Assembly: GCA_004352715.1 (NCBI GenBank)
Contig: SCFE01000108.1
Location: forward strand, 1,138,361 to 1,202,360
Source: Hofstenia miamia
Lineage: Eukaryota > Xenacoelomorpha > Acoela
Direction: 5' to 3'
Length of the DNA stretch: 64,000 nucleotides
The notes under the pieces were generated by a model that was not told the origin of the DNA, searched no databases, and saw only the letters and a list, made by a program, of their open reading frames with translations. The number at the start of each line of letters is the position of its first letter. Positions within the stretch are counted from its first letter, which is position 1. The position numbers and the translations under genes were made by a program. This document shows, piece by piece, positions 9,864 to 20,724 of the stretch.

Positions 9864-12364
9864 ACTTTTCTGTGTTCCTCCAGTATTCTCCATGCATTGC
9901 CTTCTGCCTATACCTTGTTTGTCTCTATGATTCCATCCTACTCTGGTATATCTTCTTTCCTTCACTCTCAGTTCTTATCTTCTTTAACTCCTTAGTGACC
10001 TCTAGTAGGGACCCCTTAGGTTGCTCTTCTACATATTCCTTTAGGCCTAGTGCTTCTGCTTCTACAGTCTCCTCCACACTTAGCAGCTCTTTCCCTTCCT
10101 TATGCCTTGCCATGTACAGCCTATCTACATCTCCATTGAGGTTGAATGCTCTCTCTGCTGCTAGTATCTTCCTTGTCTCCCTGTCTAATTCCCTCAGTTC
10201 ATTCTTATTCCACCTAACTATTCCTGCCGAATATCTCAACACTGTTGTCACCCACGTATTAATTGCCTTTATGCTGTTCTGCCCGTTCAATGCTGACTTC
10301 TGCAGTACCTTCCTTATTCTCCTCTTGCATTCTTTCCTTAGCCTCATCTTCATTTCCTCGTGATCTGTTCTGTCTTTCTCTATCACACCTAAGTACTTGT
10401 ACCCCTCTTTAACTTCCTGAATCTTATCTCCACTGCTTGTCCTCAAACCCTCCCCATCCACGCACGTGCCTCTAGTCATTGTCACTGCTGCACACTTTCC
10501 TAATCCAAACTCCAACACTGAATCTCTGCTTGCCTTCTTCTAGATGTATGCTAGTTCAAGGAAGATGTTGCAGAACTAGCATACATCTTCAGGTCATCCA
10601 TGTACCACAGGTGACTCACTGCTCTACCATTCTTCTCCATCTTATACCCTATGCCTGTCTCCTTTAACCTTTCTGTGATAGGTATTAAGCTAACTACAAA
10701 CAGTAGTGGCGCTAAGCTTTCTCCCTGGAATATGCCTCGCCTAAACCTCAGCCTGTGTCCATCTATCTCAGTCTGCCACTTTCCCATTTCCCTCTCTAGA
10801 AACTCAACCCATTTCTGTGAAACTCCATTAGCCTCTAACGTCTTCAATACCCACTTATGTGAAATGCTGTTATATGCCTTCCTGTAGTCTATCCATGCCA
10901 TTGCCAAATTTGTCTTCCTTCTTCTACAATTCTCCACCACTGCCTGGTCTATCAACAACTGATCTTTGCATCCTCTTGTCTTCGTCCTGCATCCCTTCTG
11001 CTCCTCTGGTATCAACCTATTCTGTTCTAAGTAACATGCCAGCCTATTTGAAATCACTGAAGTTAGCAATTTCCACATTGTTGGCAGACATGTTATTGGT
11101 CTGAAGTTGCTTGCCTCACTACCTTTCTTTGGGTCCTTCTGTATCAGAAATGTCCTTCCCACTACCATCCACTCTGGACACCCACTCACCACACACTCCT
11201 CCAATGCTACTGCTAGTCTCTCATGAACACTTGTGAACTTCTTCAGCCAATACCCATGTACCTCATCTCTGCCTGGCGCCTTCCAGTTCTTCATCTTCTT
11301 TAGAGCCTCCTTCAGCCTTACAGTTGTGATTACTTCTTCTTCTTGCCTGACTTCTTTCTGCATCTGTACACTCTCTATCTCTGGTCCTGCACTTCCCCAT
11401 ATATTCTCCCAGAACCTTACTGCATCTTCACCTGCTTTAGCTGTAGCCTTTCCTCTTGCATCTAGTTCTTTGTAAAATCTTCCTTCTTGGGTCTCAAACT
11501 TCATATTGTCTCTTGCCTGCTTTGCCCTTGCCCTATACTTTCTTAGTTTCTCAGCTTCTGCAACTAATCTCTGCTTTAGCTCTTCTCTTGCAGTTTCTAT
11601 TGTCTTCCCTTTACCTACCCTGCATCTGTCCTGCACTGCCTTACTTGTCCTGATCTTCCCTATTTGCTGCCTAATTTTTGCCACTTTATTCTCAATTCTT
11701 CTTTCCCATGCTGCCTTTCTGTCTCTCTTATCTTCTTGTCGCCTTTTCTTCTTTATTTCCATGCCTACATTCTTCAGCACCACACATGCACCTGCATATA
11801 CTAAGCTATTTACTTCTGTAACACTCCTAGCATCTATCATCTCCAACACTTTATTGACTTTTTGCAGTCTCTACTGCTAGCTTACTTTTCTTAACTCTTC
11901 TTGGAACTGGCAACCTAGATCTCTCACCTATTTCTTCCTTCATCTTTTCCTTGATTGCTGCTTCAGTTTCTGCATCTACTGGTTCTGCTGCTTCTGCCAC
12001 TTCTGTCTCAACATCTATCACTAAATCTTCCCTTTGCTTAGCCTGTTCAACTCTCTTTTTCCCCCTACTCTCATCCAACAGTAACTTTCTCACTTGCCCT
12101 GCAAGCCTCTGCTCTGTAACTTCTAATCCTGTTTCTTCCTGTCCTCCATTCTTCCAACATTCTCTTCCTGTAACCCCTCTCATCTGGCCTGCTTCTTCTG
12201 TAACACTCCAATGCTGTCCTGTTCTGCTCATCTCTCCACTTATGCCATTGTTCATTGGTCTTTGTCCACACTCCCGATTGTGGAGTCCGCCTGTTGTCCA
12301 GAGATTCTTCGCACCCTCTGACCATTGAAGGCCTGCCGGAGACTGAGGGCCTTTGCTCTATCAT
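9864..12364 (-). pseudogene. Dong/R4-like ORF with reverse transcriptase, frameshifted
   Basis: RT motifs (10551-11849 segment): ITCLPTMWKLLTSVI (motif 1/2 region), LAMAWIDYRKAYNSI (motif A, catalytic Asp), RRGIFQGESLAPLLF (motif B) and LWYMDDLKMYA (motif C, catalytic DD). The 'FRPITCLP..' and 'YMDDLK' wording is typical of the R2/R4/NeSL-type elements that use a restriction-like endonuclease. The reading frame is broken near 12160, at 11850, near 10530, and by a stop at 9925, after which the frame continues as RQTRYRQKAMHGEYWR. Catalytic RT residues are present, but the ORF is not translatable as one protein. Confidence 0.85.
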
Positions 12365-12480
12365 GACTTCTCATCAGTGTTATTTTGTGTTTGATTTTGG
12401 ACTCACATTCTGCTAGGAAGTTGCCAACCAAGGCTTAAGAGTGCTTCCTACCCTGTGAGCAAAGTCATCCAGTTTTGTAA

Positions 12481-12544
12481 CCATGATCACAGTTGCTTAA
12501 CCTCAGCTTACCAATCTGCGCATTTACCAACTGGGCTACCTGCC

Positions 12545-12545
<1 letters not shown>
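12481..12545 (-). promoter_or_regulatory. tRNA/Pol III A-box-like sequence at the LINE 5' end
   Basis: On the minus strand the element opens GGGCAGG-TAGCCCAGTTGG-TAAATGCG. TAGCCCAGTTGG is a perfect match to the tRNA A-box consensus and GGGCAGG is placed like an acceptor strand. The rest does not fold into a good cloverleaf, and no clear B-box was found. It could be a fused SINE head or coincidence. Confidence 0.35.

Positions 12546-12609
<64 letters not shown>
12546..12609. repeat. (ATT)n microsatellite, target of the Dong-like LINE
   Basis: About 20 ATT units (TAA/AAT on the minus strand) abut the 5' end of the LINE at 12545. Confidence 0.93.
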
Positions 12610-12611
<2 letters not shown>

Positions 12612-12969
12612 AAAATTCGAGCCCAATTTTGTTCACTTAAAAATTTGGCATTAATTATCTTCAAAGTTAAAATTTTCTATAATTCTTTAACAGCAAAATA
12701 GGGTTACCTGTACTGCTGATGTTATTCTAACTGACGATAGTAACCTGAAATCTAAGCATCAAAACAATTCTGTAATTATAAATAGGTTCAAACAATGACT
12801 ACAATGGATCATCACATTCAAGTATGGTATACACATGTTATGCTAGAAAAATACAGTTAATTTTAATCAAAAAATTAGAATATAACTTCTTATTGTTAAT
12901 TAAGAGAACTGACAATAAAAAAGCATGCGTTAATTTTTCTTGATTTTTCATATTTATAATTACTGCAAT

Positions 12970-12989
12970 TATATATATATATATATTAG
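12970..12989. repeat. (TA)n tract
   Basis: Ten TA units in otherwise featureless intron sequence. Confidence 0.8.
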
Positions 12990-13264
12990 AAACAATAGAA
13001 CTGAGATTCGTTTTGACTGTTTTCGAATTATGAAATTTTGTGGGAATTTGTGTCTGAAGATTTAATAAATTGAAACCCAAAAAAAGTATTCGGATACCAG
13101 AATTTTTAAAATATCTCAATTAAAATTTAATTAACTCGTTACACGTCCATTAGTTTAAACGGAAAACGTTTCAAAATGGTTAAGAAAAATGAATAAATGA
13201 ATTTGCAGAGAAATAAAGAGGTTACTCGTAGGAGAAAATACGACAAAAACTGGGATTTACAGGG

Positions 13265-13269
<5 letters not shown>

Positions 13270-13303
<34 letters not shown>
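13270..13303. repeat. (TA)n tract left of a mini inverted-repeat element
   Basis: About 17 TA units ending at the CAGGCGCTGGG end of the candidate element at 13304. Confidence 0.9.
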
Positions 13304-13306
<3 letters not shown>

Positions 13307-13483
13307 GCGCTGGGTATATGAGGTCTCATCAAAATTACCCAAATTTTTTTGATAGATCTTTTAATGAGGACCCATATGTACAGAAAATTTGCACGGATTT
13401 ATTCTTTATCAAAAATCTATATCCGCAGCACCAGAAATTGTACTGGGGGCGAGTATATATTTCTGAAAAAAACCTAGCGCCAA
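13304..13483. mobile_element. Candidate 180-bp MITE between two (TA)n tracts
   Basis: The left end is CAGGCGCTGGGT; the right end, reverse-complemented, is TTGGCGCTAGGT (9 of 12 identical). Both are flanked by TA dinucleotides belonging to long TA tracts. It has no coding capacity. The inverted repeat is short, so this is tentative. Confidence 0.35.
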
Positions 13484-13527
13484 TATATATATATATATAT
13501 AATATATATTTATCTAGCCTGTGATAG

Positions 13528-13650
13528 GAATCTAAAACGGACAAGGATGCTGAATATGAGAAAAAAGTAAACAGCGTTTTGAATGATCAAACTGAAAGTG
13601 AAAATGATATTTTGGAAGGAACAAATTTATTGAAATTGAATTTCCTTTAG
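13528..13650 (+). CDS. ADRM1: ADRM1 exon 3: post-Pru region (3' splice boundary uncertain)
   Basis: After the acceptor GTGATAG the phase-0 frame reads ESKTDKDAEYEKKVN, matching the conserved Rpn13 stretch after the Pru domain (E.KTD.D....KVN..LN). The exon continues SVLNDQTESENDILEG and then runs to a stop at 13648. No donor fits cleanly. Candidates are GTAAAC at 13567 (phase 0) or GTGAAA at 13598 (phase 1), but the next recognised exon (15660) needs two bases carried over, so a further exon probably intervenes. The coordinates given are the open frame; the true 3' end is inside it. Confidence 0.75.
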   Translation, partial: ESKTDKDAEYEKKVNSVLNDQTESENDILEGTNLLKLNFL

Positions 13651-15659
13651 TGAAAGAAGTATAAAAAAAGTCCAACCATAATGTTAAATTTTCAGCTTGA
13701 CTGTATTTGCCTCAAAGTAATGCGGAAACAATCTTTAGAGACAACTAATACTAGTAACAATGGAATGTAATTCTACGATATAAATTATCTTAGAAGTCCA
13801 TGGCCTGAACTCCCCTTTAACTTTGTACAAACTTATATTTGATTTCTTAATTATGATATGAAGTATTGCTGCCTTTCACAATATAGTTATCTGTAAAAGT
13901 TTTTTCACATTAGCAATATTTTCAGAAGTCTTAGAAAAATTTTCATTGAAGATTTTACAATTTTAGCGTAAAGTTTGTGATAGCTACTCTAGAAAAATTT
14001 TCAAATATTTTGCATCAATAATACTTGATTTCCATATTTGTAACAATGAAATTTCTTTTGTGATATTTTAGAGAAAGTGCTTATTCTAAAAAAAAATAAT
14101 ATACCATTATATGTGCCCAGTTATTATTTTTATATACGTGAAGTAAATGCTTTTTGAATTTCTATATTTTAATTCATTCCTGATTCTAGCTTACTGATAA
14201 TAATCAATGATTATTGTGTATTAGATTGTTTACTACACTTCAGAAAATCTGTGTGAATCAAATGTATCTGCACATTTGCAAGACCGCTGAGTTAGAATAA
14301 CTTCAACCTTCATGATTCATCATCATCATGGATATTATACCGCTAGTTGATTTTTCTAGTTGCCAATGTTATGGGGTGTTCGTCACTGCCTTTTGATAGT
14401 ACTACTAATAATAGGAGATCAACAAATAGTATAGTTTCTGTTTTAGTTGATTAGATATACATGTGTGTAGGCAGACGGTTTTCTCATCTGGGCCTCCAAG
14501 AAATTTAGAAAGGTGAAATTTTCAAATAATGCATAATATGAATATTTATTGAATGCATATCTCCAATCGGGTTGCATTCATATTATATTCTCATAATATA
14601 ATTTATTAAGCCAGTATATGGCATGCACTTTTTGTATTTCCAAAAATTCAATTTTGTTGTCAAACCCCGTGCATTTATATATACATATATATATATATAT
14701 ATAATTTTAGACAAATAAACTAAACCAATGAAAATGCAGTCGTCTAGATTTAAGAAGAAAATTGTTAGATAAGTGTTGAAAAGTCTCACACAATGGTGAA
14801 CTTGCGAATGTAGCAATATATGCCATCATTTTGTATGTTGCAATGAAGGTAGCCTTTTGAAAATAGAGTGCATTCAACAGCCACTTTCTCTAAAAAAGGG
14901 AAATGCATACCACATTTTCCAGTGGCATGAGGTATTCAATAAAGTGGTCTGTTAAATTTACTGATGAAATCACAGAATAGAGCTCCCTATTTCCTTAATG
15001 TTCATTATCCAGTTCTGATACACAATCAACTGTTGCGAACCATGCCTCAGAAAGATGTTGTCATCTTTTACTATCTTATAATAACCGCCCATTTAGGATA
15101 CATTGACGCTTCAGATGTGGTTCGATTCTTGCGCAGTGTATTACTCAACCATATCCACAGTTGTGTGGATCATCTAGACAAATATTAATTTTAAACATAG
15201 GGTTGTCTAGCTCCTATTGAACTAACAGCACCATTTCCCTGGCAACTATTAATCACCCAACTTCCTCTTGTCTGTAATACTTTGTCCAAAGTAGTAATTA
15301 TGCCAAGAACATCTTCAGCAGTTTCAAAGATTTGCTCACAGCATCACTGTTTTTGATTCATTAACCATTACCAACTTTAACAGCCTAGAAATCTTCAGGT
15401 GAAGCTGACCTCTTGTCTTCCTCTAGCTACTGACCTGTAGTTATACAATGTATAGTATACATCTATAGTTTAACAGTCAGTATCACTCCATCTTTACAAT
15501 ACACCATGCATTTCCATTATTTTAATGTCAGCAACTGTATATATATTCATAAATGTATTTGCTGCTCTTATTTTTAATACCAAACAGCATGCACCTTGTA
15601 TTTAGATAGCCATTTAGGTGGTGTGATGAAGTATCGCATTTTATATTATAGTTATTTAG
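13651..15659. other. ADRM1 intronic region, mostly unassigned
   Basis: It contains a (TA)n tract at 14676-14703 and otherwise AT-rich sequence. One or more small exons for the low-complexity linker between Pru and DEUBAD may lie here, but I could not locate them. Confidence 0.4.
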
Positions 15660-15951
15660 TGTAAGCGACAAAAAATCGGAGCCTTCTACTTTGCCGACGA
15701 CGAACGCTACGCCTACAACTCATCAGTTACAAATAAGTGACCTGAATAAAATAATGTCCTCGATGGCTTCAACGCAACCAACTCGTGCAAGTGTTGATCT
15801 GGCGGCTGGAATTACCACTGATATCTTGTCATCACTCTTAGAAAGTGAAGAGGCTCGAGAACGCCTGATCAGGCATCTTCCCACAGATGGGTTAATGCCT
15901 CCAGAAACTGATGACCTCGAACAATCTTTACGATCACCCCAGTATCGTCAG
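15660..15951 (+). CDS. ADRM1: ADRM1 exon: linker end and first half of the DEUBAD domain
   Basis: The acceptor is TTATTTAG at 15659. The first base completes a split codon, then VSDKKSEPSTLPTT (linker) and HQLQISDLNKIM, the characteristic start of the Rpn13 DEUBAD region ('IQLSDLQ.I' in vertebrates). It continues with helices containing VDLAAGITTDILSSLL, ARERLIRHLP and DDLEQSLRSPQYRQ, and ends CAG followed by GTATAT (phase 0). This domain binds and activates UCH37. The conserved '(L/I)(L/I).HLP' and 'SPQ..Q' segments are clear. Confidence 0.94.
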
Positions 15952-16759
15952 GTATATTTCTTATTGTTCCAGATATGTGTGAAAGTGTTAGTATAGCTTC
16001 ATTATTTTTTGGATTTGTACTGTTTCTTGAATATGATATTGGCTACATGCACACCTTTGTTGAAATATTTAGGAAATTGTTTAGAAAGATACATTTTCTT
16101 GCTTTGCAATTTCTTTTATTAATATAAATTTGTTTTCAAAATGTTTTACGGATGGCGCGTGGCTGACATACTCAGTGATAGTCTAATTGCTCATTATAGA
16201 TTTGTCGTTAAATACTAGATCCTTTGTTAGGCAGACAAATCAAACAGAGTTCCTCGAAATATCACCACAAATAGTGTCCATACAAATGTCTAAGAGAAAG
16301 TTACTTCAATTGATAGTGATTCCATATGTGAATATAGTTTGGTAATACTCAAACCTGCCCTTAGAGATTTTTCTTCAGGAGAAGAAATATATCATTTCTA
16401 ATGTAAATATACTTGTATATAATTCAAAAGATTGGAAATTTTTATGATTTATCAATTTGTTATTCATGCTCATTACCGTGTATAAATAAAAGATTGTACA
16501 CAAAAATTAACAGCTACCAAAATCTTATTTTGCAATTTGGCTCTCGGCATAAGCTTGCTCGTTGTGTGTATAGTGAAAGGGTCGCGCATTTAATTTTCTA
16601 CTTTTATGTATTAAAAAATTTCATATATCCACTCGGAATCAAATCTGATAGATATTACACTTTATTATTATAGTTCATGCACAATTCGAAGCGGTTTTTA
16701 AGATTTGTAATTGTAGTTCAATTTTGTATTATATTTCGAATTTTATTGTAGTGATTTAG

Positions 16760-16862
16760 GCTCTGAGTAAGTTTTCAATGGCATTCAATAGTGGGCAGTT
16801 AGGTCCTCTCATTAGTCAATTCAATTTGGGAGAAGAAGCTGTTACTGCAGCTAATAATTCAG
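16760..16862 (+). CDS. ADRM1: ADRM1 exon: DEUBAD middle
   Basis: It follows GTGATTTAG and reads ALSKFSMAFNSGQLGPLISQ then FNLGEEAVTAANNS, matching the family pattern 'AL..FS.AL.SGQLGPL..QFGL..EAV.AAN'. It ends one base into a codon before GTTTTC, and the next exon supplies AT to complete Asp. Confidence 0.95.
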
Positions 16863-17344
16863 GTTTTCTTGATTTTTATACATTATTTTATACATTTATC
16901 TAATTCGCCTTCTGGTTATTGAACGAAATTGGGTCTCTACGTAATAACCATCTGCAAGTCTGTCAAATTCGTAAATTTCAATGCTTGCATATATGAGGAA
17001 ATTATTCATTGAATTTAATGTGCTGGTTTTATTTTGTTCTGAGGATTGAATGTCATCAGAACTGTTTCTTTATGGTTGCAATGTCGAATGTATATAATTA
17101 TAAATGCTTAATAAAATGCGCGATTTTGCGCTAATATAAATGAATCTATAGCACATAAATTGAACATGTAGACGTCATCCTGTTGTTTTGATTTTGAGTT
17201 ATGCTTTTTCTGCCGCAATGTGCAGAATTTTAAGAAAACAATAGAATCATTTATATTTTATCTTATTTATTAGAAAACAATCAAAACGAGAGTGAAAAAT
17301 ATTAAATTCTGTTGTATATATTGTGTTTACATAAACTCATTTAG

Positions 17345-17409
17345 ATCTTAAAGCTTTCATCAAAGCACTTGAAAAGAAAATTAAAGATGAGCGAATGGAT
17401 ACAGATTAA
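17345..17409 (+). CDS. ADRM1: ADRM1 terminal exon
   Basis: It follows TCATTTAG and reads DLKAFIKALEKKIKDERMDTD, then TAA. This is the expected last helix of the DEUBAD domain (family 'DVEAFAKAM') and a short acidic tail. A polyadenylation hexamer AATAAA follows at about 17466. Confidence 0.93.
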
Positions 17410-18024
17410 ATTGAATAATTATTTTTGTCCGGTTACTAATATATTTTAGTTTAATTTATTTTGAAAATAAATAATTCTAACGCGTTCTTTCATCAGTTAA
17501 ATTATCAAAATCTTTATTTTTATGCGAAATTAGTCTAGTGATTGCAAAATCTTTCTACTCTTGAAGTTATGACCGGTTTTCATGTTGTTCATACGAGAAT
17601 ATGTAGGTTCTCTTTGACATGTTCTCGATTGGTTAATTCAAAAAGTTGTTCTGTATTTTTGTTAATCTACATTTAGCTAGCAATTATTGTGGACTAAATT
17701 ATGTTGAAAGTTTTTTTTAAGTGAAAGTCAGAAAATCTGGTTTTAATGGTTTACATTTTGACTATATTCATGTCATGATTTATTATTAATTCAATGTGAC
17801 AAGTCTAAATTTTCAAGTTGGAAGGCAGATCAATTTATCATCAGCATATTTAATAATAGATCCATTTATAATGTTTAAAGATTCACAATTTAAGGAGTCG
17901 ATATATACATTCAACAGAAATGGTCCACAGACGGAAGTAAATTAATTATATGTAGAACCGCGTGTGCAAATTTAAGCCCTAAGTAATGAAACTACATCAC
18001 AAAGAGGTTAAATATTGTTTAATC

Positions 18025-18640
18025 AATAGGGTCACCTGAAGAAAGCGAAGGCGTACCAGAAGGCAACATTTGCAATTATGACAAGACGAATTTACGTGGT
18101 GACTGTCTGTTATTAATAAGCGTGGAACACGTCGAGTCGAGCATAACATGGAACATTCTAAGCAGTTTTTCTTTAATGTATAGCGGCTGGTCAGACGGTG
18201 CTATGCTTCCGCCGATGCTTGTATTTATATCTGAAATATTTAAGAACACTTGTGTAGTGGTAGACCTCAAGGAATGATATTCGAGTATACCGAATCAGAA
18301 TGGTTTGATATACGAACCTTTGAGGTATGTTTTATGATATTTTTACCCTCTACTATTAAAAGTCCTGGAAGAAAAATACTGATAGGTGATAATTTGAGCT
18401 CGCATATGTCTGAGGAGGTTGTTGATGCTTGTGAAAAATACGACATTTCTTTTGTATTTTTCCCTCTGGACGCAACGCATATCCTTGAGCCGATGGATTT
18501 TGTCGTCTTTGCTCCTGCCAAGCTGGAAGAAAATAGTACGAAAATGGCGAACTGAAACGAGGTGTAAAGGAGGAATTCCAAAAACCCAGATTGCTGGTTT
18601 GGTGAAGAAACTTCATAATTTTGAAGGTGCCGATGGAATG
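18025..18640 (+). pseudogene. DDE_1 (pogo/Tigger/jerky-type) transposase fragment
   Basis: Fragments in changing frames: VPEGNICNYDKTNL (first catalytic Asp in 'N.DET/KN'), then KRGTRRVEH, ESEWFDIRTFE, KILIGDNLSSHMS (second catalytic Asp, 'L.GDN..SH'), ISFVFFPLDATHILEPMDFV (third acidic residue, 'LPPNATH.LQPLD') and RKWRTE. The order and spacing match the DDE_1 endonuclease family. At least three frame changes and stops at about 18175 and 18553 make it inactive. The N-terminal DNA-binding domain was not found. Confidence 0.75.
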
Positions 18641-18648
18641 TCCACAAA

Positions 18649-18668
18649 TAATAATAATAATAATAAAC
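18649..18668. repeat. Short (AAT)n tract, probable 3' tail of the minus-strand LINE
   Basis: On the minus strand the LINE coding remnant ends and runs into TTATTATTATTATT, a simple-repeat tail as in CR1/L2-type elements. Confidence 0.55.
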
Positions 18669-20724
18669 TTTTATTTTAAAACGGATAAAAACATCCATTT
18701 AAGATGTAGAAATGCTAGATTTTCATTCCACGAAGGAGCCGATATGGAAAGAGAAAGTTCTCGTTCAGAGTTGGTTTTTATTACTCCAGGGAGTCTCTCA
18801 CGCAGTCGACTATCTCCATAATGTGAGCGTTGAGGTAGAATATCTTGCAGTACATGATTCTCAGAATCTAGTATCTGCTGAAGAATCCTATTATCAACTT
18901 TGGTTATGATTTTTTCAATAGGGGTATAATTTGATATAATTTTAAGGCGTAAAGCTTTTTTCTGAACTTTATCTAAGAGCAGCATAAGGGATTTTGAGGA
19001 ACCTCCCCAAACTGAACAACAATATGTTAGCGAGGGCATAACTAATGCATAGTATAGTGTTTTTAGTTCATATTGGCTAAATCCAAGATATTTCAATTTC
19101 AGCAATAAATACAACTTACTAGTTGCTTTTTAGCTATGCTCCTGGTGTGATGAGAAAATGAAAGTGCCTTGTCAAAGTACACACCATGCAATTTCAATAC
19201 AGATTGTTGTGTGATATCTTGCCACTCAGGGACAGAGCTTTGACCAAAGTTAATGAGAAGTTCATTCGCCTTGCTATGATTAAAATGAAGGTTCTTGGAT
19301 AAAAAATGAGCCTCAAGAAAATTGATTACAAAATTGCTGTTGTCTCCAATATCGTACAAGCCTGGTACAATAACAGTATTACCGTCAGCAAAAGCTGATA
19401 GTGAGAAGTTAGCTATATCCTCTATTTGATTGGTGTTATCACAGCAGAGTTAAAAAAAAACAGGACCACTGATGGTTCCTTGAGGAACTCCAAGTTCAAT
19501 GTTGGCCATTTATAGTGGTGAAGTGGCTTCTTCTGGTGAGGAAACTGGTATACCACTTCATAATATGAGGATTTATGGGAGGATTCAATCTAGATAGATC
19601 GTCAATAATTGCTGTGTGGCTAGCCGTGTCGAATGCCTTAGACATGTCCAGCGTAATTACTCGGCAATCGTCATGGCTACTCCTGAATTTGTAAATCTGA
19701 TGCAGGATCTTTATTAGTGCGCATGCTGTTGAACTTTGTTTATGAAAACCAAACTGCAAAGGACTTAATGATCTGTGATATGAGTTAGAAACATATTTGT
19801 CATATACCATTCTTTCAAAGACCCGAGAAAGAATAGACGGGAGCGATATTGGCCGTAAATCTTTCGGTTCCTTAGGGTTGGCCTTCTTAGGTCTAATGTT
19901 AGAGATTTTCCATGCATCAGGAAACACATCACAGTAAAGTGAAAGATTGAATAATGAACAAACAGGATCAGCAAGATAGGCAGCACCGTATTTAAAAACC
20001 CAGAAAGGCAAACCGTTCATTTCACAGCTCGTTTTCTTGATTCGATTCCGATAATGATAAACTTCATTAAGATAAAAATAAGAAACGTCTTGCAGTAATG
20101 GGATCTTGTCCCGCCAATCAGACACGAGTAAAGAGTTATTAGCATTAGAAACAGAGAACGAATTAAAATAGTCATTGACGTTATCAGCGTTAAAATCATC
20201 ACAGGAGCCTGGGGTAGCATGAATAAGGGAGTTGACTTTAGCCACCAATTCGTCGAACCTATTTTATCTAGATACCTGTAATTGGCCTTTATCTTTTCTC
20301 TCCATAAAAGTTTGTTCTTCTTGAGAGGAATTTTAATGACAGGGGTTACGTATTCAGGATCTCTATCTCGTATGACCACTCTCCGAAGAGGACAGTTCTC
20401 CTCAAAGAGTCGATGTAGAATATTATCAAAGTGGGAAACAGCAATATTAATATCCGAACAGTAAAATATATTACTAAAGTTTGCCATTGACAGACTGTTA
20501 GTGAATTGCACTTCTCACGTTGATCCCTGAAATAAACTGTCTGTTTGCGTTTTGGACACAAGAGCAGAGAACAGATGGCAGCCCGATTATCACTGGAAAC
20601 CAATGATTGATATGTGAATGATTGGAGAAAGTCGGGTTTCGTGCAGAGTACCTTGTCAAGGACCCTATTACCATGCGTGAATTCAAAGTTGACCTGAAAA
20701 ATGCCGCATTTTTCCATAATTTGC
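18669..20724 (-). mobile_element. CR1-clade-like LINE ('B' type), decayed, truncated by a gap
   Basis: From 20724 down: the endonuclease C-terminal part (VLDKVLCTKPD ... SDNRAAI), a linker, the RT with NGLPFWVFKYG, ISNIRPK, DLRPISLPSILSRVFERMV, LSPLQFGFHKQSSTACALI, VITLDMSKAFDTASH (motif A), GVPQGTISGP (motif B) and FADGNTVIV (motif C, where the usual FADD reads FADG), then the thumb with YYALVMPSLTYCCSVWG. Stops and frameshifts break it at least four times. The 5' half would lie in or beyond the gap at 20725. Confidence 0.85.

Larger units (their letters stand above)
9850..12545 (-). mobile_element. Dong/R4-clade-like non-LTR retrotransposon, 3'-truncated, beside an ATT repeat
   Basis: A long, GC-richer minus-strand block. 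Read 5' to 3' (12545 to 9850) it has a non-coding leader with an A-box-like motif; an ORF N-terminus (Trp- and Arg-rich, including TKTNEQWHKWRDEQNRTA); a long Lys/Glu/Arg-rich segment; the reverse transcriptase; and a post-RT region ending near KAMHGEYWR. Its 5' boundary is a (TAA)n tract on the element strand, the preferred target of Dong elements. The restriction-like endonuclease expected after KAMHGEYWR is missing: recognisable sequence stops at about 9850. Elements of this clade have one ORF with a C-terminal endonuclease. Confidence 0.78.
4070..17409 (+). other. ADRM1: ADRM1 / Rpn13 gene, proteasomal ubiquitin receptor (whole locus)
   Basis: Rpn13 sits on the 19S regulatory particle. 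Its N-terminal Pru domain binds Rpn2 and ubiquitin and its C-terminal DEUBAD domain recruits and activates the deubiquitinase UCH37. Exons supported here are 4070-4273 and 4315-4431 (Pru), from 13528 (post-Pru), 15660-15951, 16760-16862 and 17345-17409 (DEUBAD and stop). All recognised junctions are GT-AG. The Gly/Ser-rich linker between Pru and DEUBAD is only partly accounted for: the donor of the 13528 exon is unclear, and one or more small exons between 13.6 and 15.66 kb are probably missed. Introns range from 41 bp to about 9 kb, and the 9-kb one holds at least four transposon remnants. An AATAAA lies at about 17466. Confidence 0.93.

Noticed and set aside
10479-12328. Several Ser/Leu/Cys-rich plus-strand ORFs
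   Set aside because: They are antisense shadows of the minus-strand Dong-like reverse transcriptase.
12370-12410. CTGATGAG word in the LINE leader, considered as a hammerhead ribozyme core
   Set aside because: The required GAAA and flanking stems are not present at the right spacing.
12481-12545. HDV-like self-cleaving ribozyme at the LINE 5' end
   Set aside because: No downstream partner for a 7-bp P1 helix with GGGCAGG was found.
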